Positions 9,901 to 18,294 of a DNA stretch of 64,000 bases are shown one piece after another. Positions within the stretch are counted from its first letter, which is position 1, and the number at the start of each line of letters is the position of its first letter. The stretch is from a virus. The notes beneath the pieces are model-generated. The model had not been told where the DNA came from, did not search any database, and saw only the letters and a program-made list of their open reading frames with translations. The DNA lies in the IMG/VR virus record IMGVR_UViG_3300008111_000002, positions 124,001-188,000 of that record. One strand, given 5' to 3'. The position numbers and the translations under genes were made by a program.

Positions 9901-11384
9901 GTATTGACGTAAATCGTATCACACACGACGGTACAACTTATGCAACAGTTAAAACACGTAGACCGCATAAATTAGTTGCAACTAATAGAATCAAAATTGA
10001 ACAGGTTGTTGTTGGTTCTGGATCAGCAACTCCGTATACAACTCCAGCAGGCGGACTTGGATATTTTACAGTATTTGATGTAGTTGATGATTTCACTTTC
10101 CGTTATGCTACAAACGGTGTTCCTGGTGATCTTACACCGGGCGGATTTCCAAATCTGTTTGTAACTGAATGGTCGGATGCTCTAGTTCGTGCTGGTATGT
10201 TTGATGATCAGAACGGTCTATTCTACGAATATAACGGACAAGCGTTAGGTTGTGTACGTAGAAGTGCAACTGGACAACTTGGAGGAACTGCTGCAATTAA
10301 TAATAGAGGTAGATTAGTCACAGGTTCCGATACTAATTTCACTAAGCAGTTAGCAGCCGGTGATGTTATTGTAATTAGAGGACAGACTATGAAAGTAGTA
10401 GTTGTAGTCAGTAACACTGAATTACATGTTACACCAAGATACAGAGGAGTGACAGTATCTGGAGCAGTTATTACCAAAGTTGTTGATACCAAGGTTAATC
10501 AAAGTAGTTGGAGTCTTGATAAATGCGATGGTACTGGACCTAGCGGTTTTGTACTTGACGTTAATCGTATGCAAATGGCCTACATTGATTATTCATGGTA
10601 CGGTGCAGGTAAAGTACGTTTTGGATTTAAAGGTCCGGACGGAAAAGTAATTTATGTTCATGAGTTTATTCATAATAATAGAGAAGTAGAAGCATATATG
10701 AGATCTGGTAATTTACCTGCTCGTTACGAGATTAAGAATGGTGCTGCACCAACTTACGCACCAAGCTTATATCACTGGGGTGCTTCGGTAATTATGGATG
10801 GAACATTTGAAGATGATAAGGCATACTTGTTTACTCTTGCAACAGGTTCTGGTGGTAGCGATACTATTAGCATTCCTGCAAACACTAGTGGTACAACTAT
10901 TACTCCAATTTTAAGTCTACGTCTAGCACCAAGTGTTGACAGCAGTATTGTAGGCGCATTGGGTGATCGAGATATTATCAACCGTATGAGTATTACATTA
11001 CAACAGGTAGGTATTGTTGTACAAAATACCAATAGTAGACCTGCTTCAGTAAGATTGATTCTAAACGGTGCATTATCACAACAGGCATATTTTGCTAACT
11101 TTGGTACACCGTCATTAACTCAAGTGATTAAACATACTGGACAAGCAACTGATAGTATTGTGGGCGGAGTTACAATTTATGAATTCCGTGCAACTGCATC
11201 AACTGCTGGAAACGTCACAGTTCAAGATTTGAATGAACTAGTTGATCTAGGAAATTCTGTACTTGGTGGTGACTATGTATTCCCGAACGGTCCTGATGTG
11301 TTAAGTGTTTGTATGGTTCCAACAGATACTTCGGCAGTTACATCAGTTACTGCGCGAATTACTTGGAAAGAATCACAGGCCTAA
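3966..11384 (+). CDS. Giant virion adhesin / tail fibre protein (2472 residues)
   Basis: One of the two largest genes in the window. It is almost entirely beta-strand, with many copies of a short motif of the type (I/F)xxHGLxTGDxVxY (for example around nt 5215-5250, 5985-6015, 7905-7935, 8280-8310 and 9365-9395), each followed by a variable loop and FxL. One CBM-like repeat (YRGEWNASDTYVYGDVVLY) is embedded near nt 8556-8615. A module near residue 113 (TDFEYGLQSTKWE) and a long C-terminal module (HRPFDGGVEI, KYFRYQSGKG, DKCDGTGPSGF, YSWYGAGKV, EAYMRSGNLP, HWGASVIMDGTF) recur in the 1918-residue protein at 12538, so the two are paralogues. The gene ends just before a strong terminator. It is most likely a long tail fibre or whisker-type adhesin; no enzymatic motif was seen. 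Confidence 0.8.
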   Translation: MAKTLVFNYTFTPGSDSITVDGNVSPKRVLLITNVTKNIILFNFADTTKKIISATYSTANDTTTFVLQYDCAAMLAGDNLQIFIEQDFNEIEPSPTFTDPVSKMRVSQPNTLIDTDFEYGLQSTKWETVERMNEVPAFHSILGDTPLTNIVGITTSGTRIVTVTTSVAHGIVTGIPIDVRGVGSPSAEGTFVVKRTTDLTFTYEARAVQPGNVAVPASIFTPYVTITLGRFYVGSQVDLDNSVANTTGMLVTNGSNPSTLTAYTEQRHGFPANSTFYLVNSLANLKLDFNPVSLTTGTGEVDDRITLAGTNAVFTATTSTTTLTVTVLTSGVLTIGSVITGGTFTPGCIITAFGTGVGGTGTYTISQSNTNGSAVSYTATSYGTGYFNPTEPFHTGSIRRNITQLDINISTGVITMAKHGLVTGDMVAYVGVSPAGVLPQVNANASTWFNYAGGQIPQYGTAVSATLGKFMFVNVTGPDTFKLYMNPKDAYADTSQLVFNGIGSGTHTFALFRRGTDVIPNIASIESVNATSVYIVTLTAGNTCQGLNIFPKQQITVSGADVAALNGVFRVISTSFDRNGTTFRMQGPTNAAGVDINATASQVYTVLNSGGNGTTSFNRYDAVTGFGIRAQLHEDPLWNRHRASIDDWRSKTGKWFTLQHCGITANSDAIYIKNHGLETGEPVIFQNYGQANSGGTNVPTGDAIYFVNRVDADSFELFWGENVSVATGPYASATSGSKLDFSALTTIAGGFMCIQPGFTVNTFTATATGGSGAARDRVVCQYQTVPANIYEGQKIILKLGAGPSAAPTGVTTSANTFGAFQYYYVRNVWTGDGVVEFSISLTPTGSPVDFSGGTITSGVGGTGVTGGGRFFCCAIDENPFSNSFFLANHGGVQTNQRVGNLSGSTDLVTGIASQGVYPTGPDYPGPLFDTVTDATGANWPRIRTYLTQPTQVIPGLTSGSQYYMVPITNDIFKVHLLSAALPTGNPTVQLSGIVQTTNACTPMAFTAPFVQNIYANRFVVPIQDQVFVDGAVIRYKNNGGLDLGSGLSGYPGLVNNTQYIVRNVNNTILWNISGTLSAATAVATSLTITTNTGLAIGDTIKVGTEFILITNISGTTLTVTRAQRATTAAAIVEGALVEKLYGSFQLFETEAGRSRQLTAGAGDATNDWWTVTTHNLKAGETVTVAATTGGVATGVSAGNGVVYFAIIFNANTFGLALTPALAYAGFPIDITTAGTNWTFIHFYNAVPIQGLASSAIDHTFEDVSSTGTLDGGYTATSVGNNTIALPIGTTVSNRIFYFEPADYLQMETGEFQITNHGFNTGTKVTYSKGALANAIGEGTVPPTGNNTYNSLINNTAYYVIRTGLDSFQLATTKANALAGIAITRFASLGSAGAHTFTTDQVFGESLSGGLATIVARDLIVNGSSAATVLASSDRINFTSHGLVTGDRVIYRVWAGGRVINGLVDGRQYFVNNTASGAPRGGGGASAANNFSLHNTWVGAYTNTDLVDLVGVGLGTVHQFKVSNPTLRGTIYRGEWNASDTYVYGDVVLYNNTYFMSLTSANTGASQVPVSLTTNLDNLSWLRVPTLPSYSTRFLVSYRGGNTVKVSNQIPKRTIYFNANTAPSVANDTITITAHRLLTGDAVRYEIDAIGGNHAGTTPAVGTQSQVINTAGATSYQTPIGGLVANRIYYVNRQDANNITLHNTYAEAIEGGSGGGAVATQTAVNITAVAPTGNAAHRFAVIENVTYEMNVLSVVNDQEMIVTDPFTARQIQFNPQGSFVGVASLQIDVVNLDTDEIYLPDHNLYTGTKVVYTFGLPNSGTVMAGLTDGTSYYVIRKTKDIIQLATNEDNALRMIPVDITTRGTGFQHYLIASTVLGSSYIRYDNTGALTTNAPTGTIFFTGQQGSNVRNGVLLALPIIQETELYVRPDCTNVHRPFDGGVEINASTSPNVSIVRQTRKYFRYQSGKGLQYSTGVNFSPSIDVNRITHDGTTYATVKTRRPHKLVATNRIKIEQVVVGSGSATPYTTPAGGLGYFTVFDVVDDFTFRYATNGVPGDLTPGGFPNLFVTEWSDALVRAGMFDDQNGLFYEYNGQALGCVRRSATGQLGGTAAINNRGRLVTGSDTNFTKQLAAGDVIVIRGQTMKVVVVVSNTELHVTPRYRGVTVSGAVITKVVDTKVNQSSWSLDKCDGTGPSGFVLDVNRMQMAYIDYSWYGAGKVRFGFKGPDGKVIYVHEFIHNNREVEAYMRSGNLPARYEIKNGAAPTYAPSLYHWGASVIMDGTFEDDKAYLFTLATGSGGSDTISIPANTSGTTITPILSLRLAPSVDSSIVGALGDRDIINRMSITLQQVGIVVQNTNSRPASVRLILNGALSQQAYFANFGTPSLTQVIKHTGQATDSIVGGVTIYEFRATASTAGNVTVQDLNELVDLGNSVLGGDYVFPNGPDVLSVCMVPTDTSAVTSVTARITWKESQA

Positions 11385-11386
11385 TC

Positions 11387-11419
11387 AACAAAAACCCCAC
11401 TTAGGTGGGGTTTTTTGTT
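11387..11419 (+). terminator. Rho-independent terminator after the giant adhesin gene
   Basis: The stem AAAACCCCAC / GTGGGGTTTT closes a TTAG loop and runs into TTTTTT, immediately after the stop of the 2472-residue gene. It separates the first fibre module from the second. Confidence 0.92.
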
Positions 11420-11432
11420 ACCTTTTGATTAT

Positions 11433-11440
11433 GATAAATA
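11433..11440 (+). promoter_or_regulatory. T4-type late promoter box
   Basis: GATAAATA directly follows the terminator and restarts transcription for the second fibre module. The leader has AAGGTGGG as ribosome-binding site before the ATG at 11459. Confidence 0.65.
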
Positions 11441-11458
11441 ATAAAAAGGTGGGATAAC

Positions 11459-12526
11459 ATGCCAACACGTGAGATACTTGCTGCTCGATTAAGATTACTT
11501 CCTGTTAGTTTAAAAACTTTTAGGGAAGGATTTCGCGGCGAAATTACCTATGACTATGATTCAAAAACTTTAAGATTATACGACGGCGAAACTCGTGGAG
11601 GTTTTGAGTTATTACGGTCAGATCTTTCAAATCTTGGTGGTGCAACAACTAATGTAACCTTGGGTACAATTACGGCAGTTACGTCGTTGGTTGGAAATTT
11701 AGATGTAAGAAGCAACGAAAAAATTGAATTTAAAAATTCAAGTAGTCAAAATGCAGGTAGTTTAAGTTTTGACGGCACCGACTTTTTATTACATAGTACA
11801 GTTAATGCTACATCAATTAAACTTCAAAATTCATCAGGTAGTGGACTTGTACAAATAACAGAATCTGGATCGATTGTTATTAACGCCGATCAACGAGTTA
11901 GCATTGAAGGATTTTATTTTCAAAATAATCAAATTGGCGCATCAGATTCTACAACATTAGAAATAAACAGTCCTATTAGATTAAATTACGATCAAACAAA
12001 TAAAGGTAATATTTTATCTTTTACAAACAACACACTACAAATTGGTTCTAATACTAACAGATTTAATAAAATATGGATAGGTAGTGGCGGTGTTGACATT
12101 GAAACTAATATTTTAACAAAGACATCTAGTGGAAAAATTAAACCATCTGCTGGTTTTGAAACTGATGTTGCATTTGATGCCAGCGGCGGAATTAACATGA
12201 GACAATCTGGTTATAATGGAACCTCAGTAACTGGACAAACTTCTTTAGTCATTTCAACTGATGCATTTGCTAAAGGAGCAGGTCAATTAGTTTTAACAAC
12301 CACAAATGTATTAGATAATGATAGAAGATATGTGTTAGTACCGGCAGTAAATAATCAATATGCGTTAGGTAATCCAAGTTATAGATTTAAGGCTGGTTAT
12401 GTATCAGAAATTGTATTTAATGATGGTACAACACAAACAACTGCACCAGAAACTAATACGCTAGTGGCAACAAAAGTTTATGCAAATAGAAAAGCAACTG
12501 CATTAGCAATTGCATTAGGTGGTTAA
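11459..12526 (+). CDS. Short tail fibre-type protein ending in AIALGG
   Basis: A 355-residue beta-rich fibre-type protein. The N-terminus (about residues 1-60, with FREGFRGEITYDYDSKTLRLYDG) looks like the attachment-type domain found at the start of many marine phage fibres (LPSSLKTFRxGxxGEIxYD.. style). The middle is Asn/Ser/Thr-rich short strands (KIEFKNSSSQNAGSLSFDG), and the end has FNDGTTQTTA and helical VYANRKATALAIALGG. The last residues match the C-terminus of the ten-repeat fibre at 599-3943. It lies 11 nt ahead of the second giant adhesin, mirroring the order of the first pair. Confidence 0.78.
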   Translation: MPTREILAARLRLLPVSLKTFREGFRGEITYDYDSKTLRLYDGETRGGFELLRSDLSNLGGATTNVTLGTITAVTSLVGNLDVRSNEKIEFKNSSSQNAGSLSFDGTDFLLHSTVNATSIKLQNSSGSGLVQITESGSIVINADQRVSIEGFYFQNNQIGASDSTTLEINSPIRLNYDQTNKGNILSFTNNTLQIGSNTNRFNKIWIGSGGVDIETNILTKTSSGKIKPSAGFETDVAFDASGGINMRQSGYNGTSVTGQTSLVISTDAFAKGAGQLVLTTTNVLDNDRRYVLVPAVNNQYALGNPSYRFKAGYVSEIVFNDGTTQTTAPETNTLVATKVYANRKATALAIALGG

Positions 12527-12537
12527 AGAGAAAAAAT

Positions 12538-15500
12538 ATGGCAAAAATTCAACTTAGAGAATACAGTTTTAAACCAGGTCTTTCGTATCTTAGTAATGCA
12601 AGACCAAATGCATATGATTTGCTTCTTGCAAATAAAACTTATTTAAAAAAGGAAGCAACGGCATACATCAATGCACAGGTTACTGCAAACATTGCTCCAT
12701 TTGTTGGGTATGTTTTTAATTCTGAAAAATGTGAAAGGGATGTAGGATATATCATCGATGCATATTTGTTTGATTTAAGATATGGCGGAAATGAAGAAAC
12801 TCGTCGTGTATCTTCTAAATATTGGGTAAATGATGTTCCGCAAATTGACGGCGATAGACAGGTAGAAATTCAAACACATATATTTTTAAGAGGTATAATT
12901 AACACATATATTCTTACTAATACCGCAGCACCATCGTATCAGGCAGTGGTATCGCAGGCTATTATTCCCGGAAAAATAACTGAGAATGGAACTACCGCGA
13001 GAGTAACCGAGCTTGTTGGAATTTTAACCAATGTAATTGAAAATGGATTAGGTGCCTTGCCAACAGAAGTTACCGGAGTTGGTAGACTTAAATTTCCTAA
13101 AAAATATGAACAAAATCAAATTCTTTTAATTACCAATACAACTAAAAACGAAATTATATATGATTTTAGTGACCCTACTGCAGGTGCTGTAAGAGAATTT
13201 ATTCGAGACGAAACTGACATATTTCCGAGATTGTTAGAATGGGCACAGGGTTATACACAATTAACTTTATATTACAATACCAGTACACATGCATCTACAG
13301 ATTCTATTCAAATTTTTGTTGATGAAAACGAATTAAGAACTAGACCGTATCAATTTGGTACTGATGCAATGGAGCGACAAAGAATGGCTGCTCCGCAGGC
13401 CATGCTTGATGCTGACTTTGAATACGGATTGCAGCCTACTAAATGGCAAGCCATTTCGACAACTAGAGGATATCCATCGACATACGAAATTCCGGGTAGT
13501 GATATTCTAGTTGTTTCAGTAACAACTGATGCATCATCTACTACAAATAGTATTGGCCCTAGTATAATTACAGTAAATTGTGTTAGTCCTCATTTTTTAA
13601 CAGCAGGAACACCAATTAGTATTAAAGCGTTAGCTAGCTCGGTAACTGGATTTAGTCGTGCTGAAGGAACCTTTTTAGTTAATACTACTCCAACAGCAAC
13701 ATCCTTTACCTATTTTAGTAAATCAAGAGTTGGCTCAATCTCTGGAGAAGTATTATCTACATCCTATACACAGTTGCGTGTTTCTGGATTTTATACTGGA
13801 GCAAATATTGGTGGCCCGACATTCTCTGTAGCTTCTCAAGGTAATAGCGGTAGTTTTATTACAAATTTAGATTATGTTGCAGGAGAAAATACTCTTGCCT
13901 TCACTGGGACAGCCCCACAAGTCGGTGATCCGTTAACTAGCAACTCAGCTCAATTTCAAGCAACATCAAGCGCAACAACAATATTTGCGTCTTCTCTAGT
14001 AAGTGGAAGAATAGCAGTTGGACAAAGATTAACTGGCGGTTCATTGCCTGTTGGAACTAGAATTACTGAACAACAGTATGGCGGAAATAATGATTTTGTA
14101 GTTCAAAGAACTGCAACCGGTACCAGTGGCCAGAGCACAATTGTAGTTAACTCTGCTGCTCAAATTGTTATAGGACAATTAATATCTGGCAACAATACAA
14201 CTATTGCTGGACTTCAACCAGGTACTTTTGTAAACAATATTGCTGGCACAACAATTACTCTTAGTAAAGCGTTAACAGGTAATATCAATACAACAGTGTC
14301 ATTTTATACCCCAGGCGGTATTGGCGCTTATACTACCAGTGTATCCACAAGCCTTGTTATAAGTACCCTAGTTAACGCATCTGCTTATAATGTAGGTACG
14401 CAGGTATCTGCGATAAGAGGATCTGGCGGAGTAGTTGTGACTGCGTTTGCTACACAAAACGTTGAAGTTGGAGCTACCTCTTTTACATTATTAGATGCTA
14501 ATGGAGTTTTGCCAGGACATCTTATCAATAATGGTTCAAATAGAGCGATGGAAGTTAGCTCAGTGGGCGGGAACACTGTAAGTTTTCTTTCAGGAAGAAC
14601 TACAAGATTAGTTGGATCTGATGCAAGTTATACGAATTTAGCAGGAACTTCTATAGCCAGCGATGGCGCCGGCGCAATTTCAAGATTTACAGTTAATGCA
14701 CAAAATCAATACGAATTTGCAACAGCCATTTACGAAGGCGAAAATTATGTACAAAATGATTTGTGCAAAATTAGTGGAGATACCCTAGAAGTTTACGCTA
14801 GCACAAGATTTTTGTCTAGATTTAATATTCCAGAAGGTAGGACAGCTCAAGATTCTATAGATTTTGAAAACTTATATAATGGAACTACTCCATCTACAAG
14901 TGGTGTAGGCCTATCTTACAGTCAGAAAAAATTTGGTAGAACATCAGCTCAAACAGCAAGGATTGTTGGCGGTATGATACAATACGCTGCCAGTAATGAT
15001 TATAATACGTTTGGGAATTTTAGTTTTGAAACATTCATTTATATCCAAACTATTAGCGGCTCAGGCGCAAATTATATTGTTGATCGTAGAAACACTTCTA
15101 CTGACAATACTTGGTGGATCTATGTTGATGGCACCACTGGCAATTTAGTTTTTGGCAATAGTCTTAACAGTATTACAATAACAGGCACAACCGATGTAAG
15201 AACGTTATTAAACCAATGGATCCACATTGCAGTTAATAGATTAAGTGACGAAATAAAACTATGGCTTAATGGGGTACAAGAAGGTCCTACAGCAAATGAT
15301 ACTACAAACTATCAAGGAAATACTCAATTGACATTAGGTGGTACATTTGATATTAGTAGCACTAGCGGAATTAATGCATTTTTTGACGAAACTAGATTAA
15401 GAAATGTGTCAACTTATTCTGACCCATTTACTCCGACGTCGAATCCGTTTCCAGCAGATGCTGTAGGAGCTACTCCTGCTAATGATATAACATTTAGAGT

Positions 15501-18294
15501 AGCTACAATTACATCTGGTGGCGGAATTTTAAGTGCCAGTAATATTACCGGTACACTACCGGCTGGACAATCGTTCTCGACAGGATTTATTGCTAGAGGA
15601 ACGGCAGTTGTACAAACGCCTATAGGTAATGGTGCTTCATTTAACGTGAATAGAGTTTCTGGTTCATACACAGGAATAACACTTAGCCAATCTGGGACAG
15701 GATATTTGGTAGGAAATTTAATAAGAATTCCGGAGAATTTGTTAGACGGGGAAGGAAACCAAAGTAGAAATTTAATCTTATCAGTGACTCAAATTGCTGC
15801 AGGTGGCGGTATTATATCAGTTTCGACTATCTCTGGAACTGCAAGATCAACTGGCGACCCTGTTCAATTCTTGTCTAGTATTGATATAAGTGACGGGCTA
15901 TCCGGTCCATTATTAAATGGAACTACAACAACATATAGTGCTATTGCAAAAATATTGGTAACATTTCCAAGCGGGCATGGATTAACTCCCGGATCATCAA
16001 TATCGGTAGCTATTGGTTCCGGCGGTTCTAATCATGCACTGGCTTCGGGACCTTTCTTTGTTGAAGATGTTCCGACTAAAAATACTTTAAGATATACCGT
16101 AAGATCTGCAGGACTTATTGGTACATCGCCGGGTATAACTGGATTGATCTATCCAAGAACTGATGCATTCTTCCTACATAGACCATTCGATGGAGGTGTG
16201 TTATTAAGCACAGGCACCCCAAGTCATGGTGCTCAAGCAGTACGTATGAGTAAAAAATATATTCGTTACCAGTCTGGTAAAGGTGCAATGTATACTACAG
16301 GTGCTCTTTTTGCACCTAGCTACGATATTAGAGGAATTGTTGCAGACGGAACTGCCGTAAACAGTTTAATAACAATCACCATCGATGATAACGATCACGG
16401 ATTACAAATTAAATCCGATGTAAGAATTAGTGGTGCCATAACTGTTGGATATAACGGTGACTACGAGGTTGTTGAAATCCTTGACGAACGAGTATTTAGA
16501 GTAAGAGCACAAACTCAATTAGGTAATGTAGTTGCTGAAATTGGTGCTCAGTGTCAAATGGCTCATACGGGTTGGCACGGAGCCTATGTAAGAGCTGGCG
16601 CTTTTGATGATCAAAATGGTATTTTCTTTGAATTTAATGGCGATGAAATGGCTTTGGTTAAAAGATCTAGTACTTTTCAATTAGCAGGTACTGTATCAAT
16701 GAATGTTGATTCAAATTTAGTTACCGGAAGTAACACAAGATTTAGGGATCAACTACAAGAAGGCGATAGGATTATTATTAGAGGAATGACACACTTAGTT
16801 AGTGATGTAATAAGTCAAACTTCGATGACTGTTAACCCTGACTTCAGAGGAGTTGTTAACGTAACAAATGCTAAAGTGTGTTTAATTCAAGATTATAGAA
16901 TTCCGCAATCAGAATGGAACCTTGATAAGTGTGACGGTTCAGGTCCAAGTGGTTATATCCTCGATGTAACTAAAATGCAGATGATCGGTATGCAGTACTC
17001 GTGGTACGGTGCTGGATTTATCGACTGGATGTTTAGGGGACCTAACGGTGATTATGTATTTGCACACAGATTAAAAGGAAATAACCTAAATACCGAAGCT
17101 TACATGAGAACTGGTAACTTACCTGTACGATATGAGGTGTTAAATGAGGGCGGTAGATCTAAATTAGCAGCTACAATAACATCATCTAGCACAAACCTTA
17201 CACTAAAAGATGCACAATTTTTTCCCGAGGTTGGCACAGTATATTGTGAAAATGAACTGATCAGCTATACTTCTAAGTCTGGAAATGTATTGGGAGGGTT
17301 GACTAGAGGAACATCTTATGTAAACTTTTCAGCCGGTGCTCAGCGTACATTTACTGCCGGGGCAGCAGCAGGTCATGATGCCAATGTCGGTGTAGTATTA
17401 GTTTCGTCAACAGCTAGTCCTTTAATTAGTCACTGGGGTAGTGCGTATATCATGGACGGTCGTTTTGATACAGATCGCGGATATATCTTTAACTATCAGA
17501 TCACAAATCTTGCAGTTACAAATTTAAAAACCACAGCGTTTGCAATTAGACTTGCACCCAGTGTATCAAATGCTATCACAGGAGATTTAGGAGAACGCGA
17601 GTTATTAAACAGAGCACAATTATTACTTAACTCTCTAGAAGTTGTTGGTGGTAATCCAGCATCATCGGATTCTTTTATTATTGAGGGTGTGTTAAATCCA
17701 TTAAACTATCCGTCATTGGCAGCTGATATTACATGGTTTGGTCTAACTTCAACAGCGCAAGGCGGTCAACCATCATTTGCACAAATTGCCAATGGTTCGT
17801 CAATTACGTTTGCTGGATTTGCTCCAGTGGCAGCAACTCCGACTACTGGTTTTAATACCACTCCTAAAGCTAGATTAAGATCAGCTATTTTTACTAGTAG
17901 TCAAGTAGCCGATGTAAGATTAGGATTTGTAGTTTCTGCAACTGGCGGTGTTCAGTCTGGTACTGTGGTAGAAAGAATCCAAACAGATTCTCCAGGAGCT
18001 GGCCAAACTACAATTACAATTTCCAAAGACGTCACTGCGGCTGTGTCTGGAAGTGTAACATTTACTTCACCAACATACGCACAACCGGGTGAACAGGTAT
18101 TTGCGTTTGCTTCTCCACAGGGCGTTCGCGAAGTGTTAGATCTTAGTGAACTAAAAGAATTGACTTCTACTGCAATTGGCGGAAGAGGTACATTCCCTAA
18201 CGGCCCAGACGTATTGGCAATTAACATTTATTCAACTGGTACTGCTGCTGTTACTGCTAACTTAATTTTACGTTGGGGTGAAGCGCAAGCTTAA
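12538..18294 (+). CDS. Giant virion adhesin with LamG-like domain (1918 residues)
   Basis: A paralogue of the 2472-residue adhesin. The N-terminal part (to about residue 200: AYINAQVTANIAPFVGYVFN, CERDVGYIIDAYLFDLRYGG) is absent from the other copy. Then comes the shared module DADFEYGLQPTKWQ near residue 297. Residues about 780-930 form a LamG/concanavalin-like domain (SFETFIYIQTISG, WWIYVDGTTGNLVFG, WIHIAVNRLSDEIKLWLNG), typical of sugar binding. The shared C-terminal modules follow (HRPFDGGVLL, KYIRYQSGKG, DKCDGSGPSGY, YSWYGAGFI, EAYMRTGNLP, HWGSAYIMDGRF). Its stop shares the TTAA tetranucleotide with the convergent small gene. It is inferred to be a host-recognition fibre. Confidence 0.8.
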   Translation: MAKIQLREYSFKPGLSYLSNARPNAYDLLLANKTYLKKEATAYINAQVTANIAPFVGYVFNSEKCERDVGYIIDAYLFDLRYGGNEETRRVSSKYWVNDVPQIDGDRQVEIQTHIFLRGIINTYILTNTAAPSYQAVVSQAIIPGKITENGTTARVTELVGILTNVIENGLGALPTEVTGVGRLKFPKKYEQNQILLITNTTKNEIIYDFSDPTAGAVREFIRDETDIFPRLLEWAQGYTQLTLYYNTSTHASTDSIQIFVDENELRTRPYQFGTDAMERQRMAAPQAMLDADFEYGLQPTKWQAISTTRGYPSTYEIPGSDILVVSVTTDASSTTNSIGPSIITVNCVSPHFLTAGTPISIKALASSVTGFSRAEGTFLVNTTPTATSFTYFSKSRVGSISGEVLSTSYTQLRVSGFYTGANIGGPTFSVASQGNSGSFITNLDYVAGENTLAFTGTAPQVGDPLTSNSAQFQATSSATTIFASSLVSGRIAVGQRLTGGSLPVGTRITEQQYGGNNDFVVQRTATGTSGQSTIVVNSAAQIVIGQLISGNNTTIAGLQPGTFVNNIAGTTITLSKALTGNINTTVSFYTPGGIGAYTTSVSTSLVISTLVNASAYNVGTQVSAIRGSGGVVVTAFATQNVEVGATSFTLLDANGVLPGHLINNGSNRAMEVSSVGGNTVSFLSGRTTRLVGSDASYTNLAGTSIASDGAGAISRFTVNAQNQYEFATAIYEGENYVQNDLCKISGDTLEVYASTRFLSRFNIPEGRTAQDSIDFENLYNGTTPSTSGVGLSYSQKKFGRTSAQTARIVGGMIQYAASNDYNTFGNFSFETFIYIQTISGSGANYIVDRRNTSTDNTWWIYVDGTTGNLVFGNSLNSITITGTTDVRTLLNQWIHIAVNRLSDEIKLWLNGVQEGPTANDTTNYQGNTQLTLGGTFDISSTSGINAFFDETRLRNVSTYSDPFTPTSNPFPADAVGATPANDITFRVATITSGGGILSASNITGTLPAGQSFSTGFIARGTAVVQTPIGNGASFNVNRVSGSYTGITLSQSGTGYLVGNLIRIPENLLDGEGNQSRNLILSVTQIAAGGGIISVSTISGTARSTGDPVQFLSSIDISDGLSGPLLNGTTTTYSAIAKILVTFPSGHGLTPGSSISVAIGSGGSNHALASGPFFVEDVPTKNTLRYTVRSAGLIGTSPGITGLIYPRTDAFFLHRPFDGGVLLSTGTPSHGAQAVRMSKKYIRYQSGKGAMYTTGALFAPSYDIRGIVADGTAVNSLITITIDDNDHGLQIKSDVRISGAITVGYNGDYEVVEILDERVFRVRAQTQLGNVVAEIGAQCQMAHTGWHGAYVRAGAFDDQNGIFFEFNGDEMALVKRSSTFQLAGTVSMNVDSNLVTGSNTRFRDQLQEGDRIIIRGMTHLVSDVISQTSMTVNPDFRGVVNVTNAKVCLIQDYRIPQSEWNLDKCDGSGPSGYILDVTKMQMIGMQYSWYGAGFIDWMFRGPNGDYVFAHRLKGNNLNTEAYMRTGNLPVRYEVLNEGGRSKLAATITSSSTNLTLKDAQFFPEVGTVYCENELISYTSKSGNVLGGLTRGTSYVNFSAGAQRTFTAGAAAGHDANVGVVLVSSTASPLISHWGSAYIMDGRFDTDRGYIFNYQITNLAVTNLKTTAFAIRLAPSVSNAITGDLGERELLNRAQLLLNSLEVVGGNPASSDSFIIEGVLNPLNYPSLAADITWFGLTSTAQGGQPSFAQIANGSSITFAGFAPVAATPTTGFNTTPKARLRSAIFTSSQVADVRLGFVVSATGGVQSGTVVERIQTDSPGAGQTTITISKDVTAAVSGSVTFTSPTYAQPGEQVFAFASPQGVREVLDLSELKELTSTAIGGRGTFPNGPDVLAINIYSTGTAAVTANLILRWGEAQA

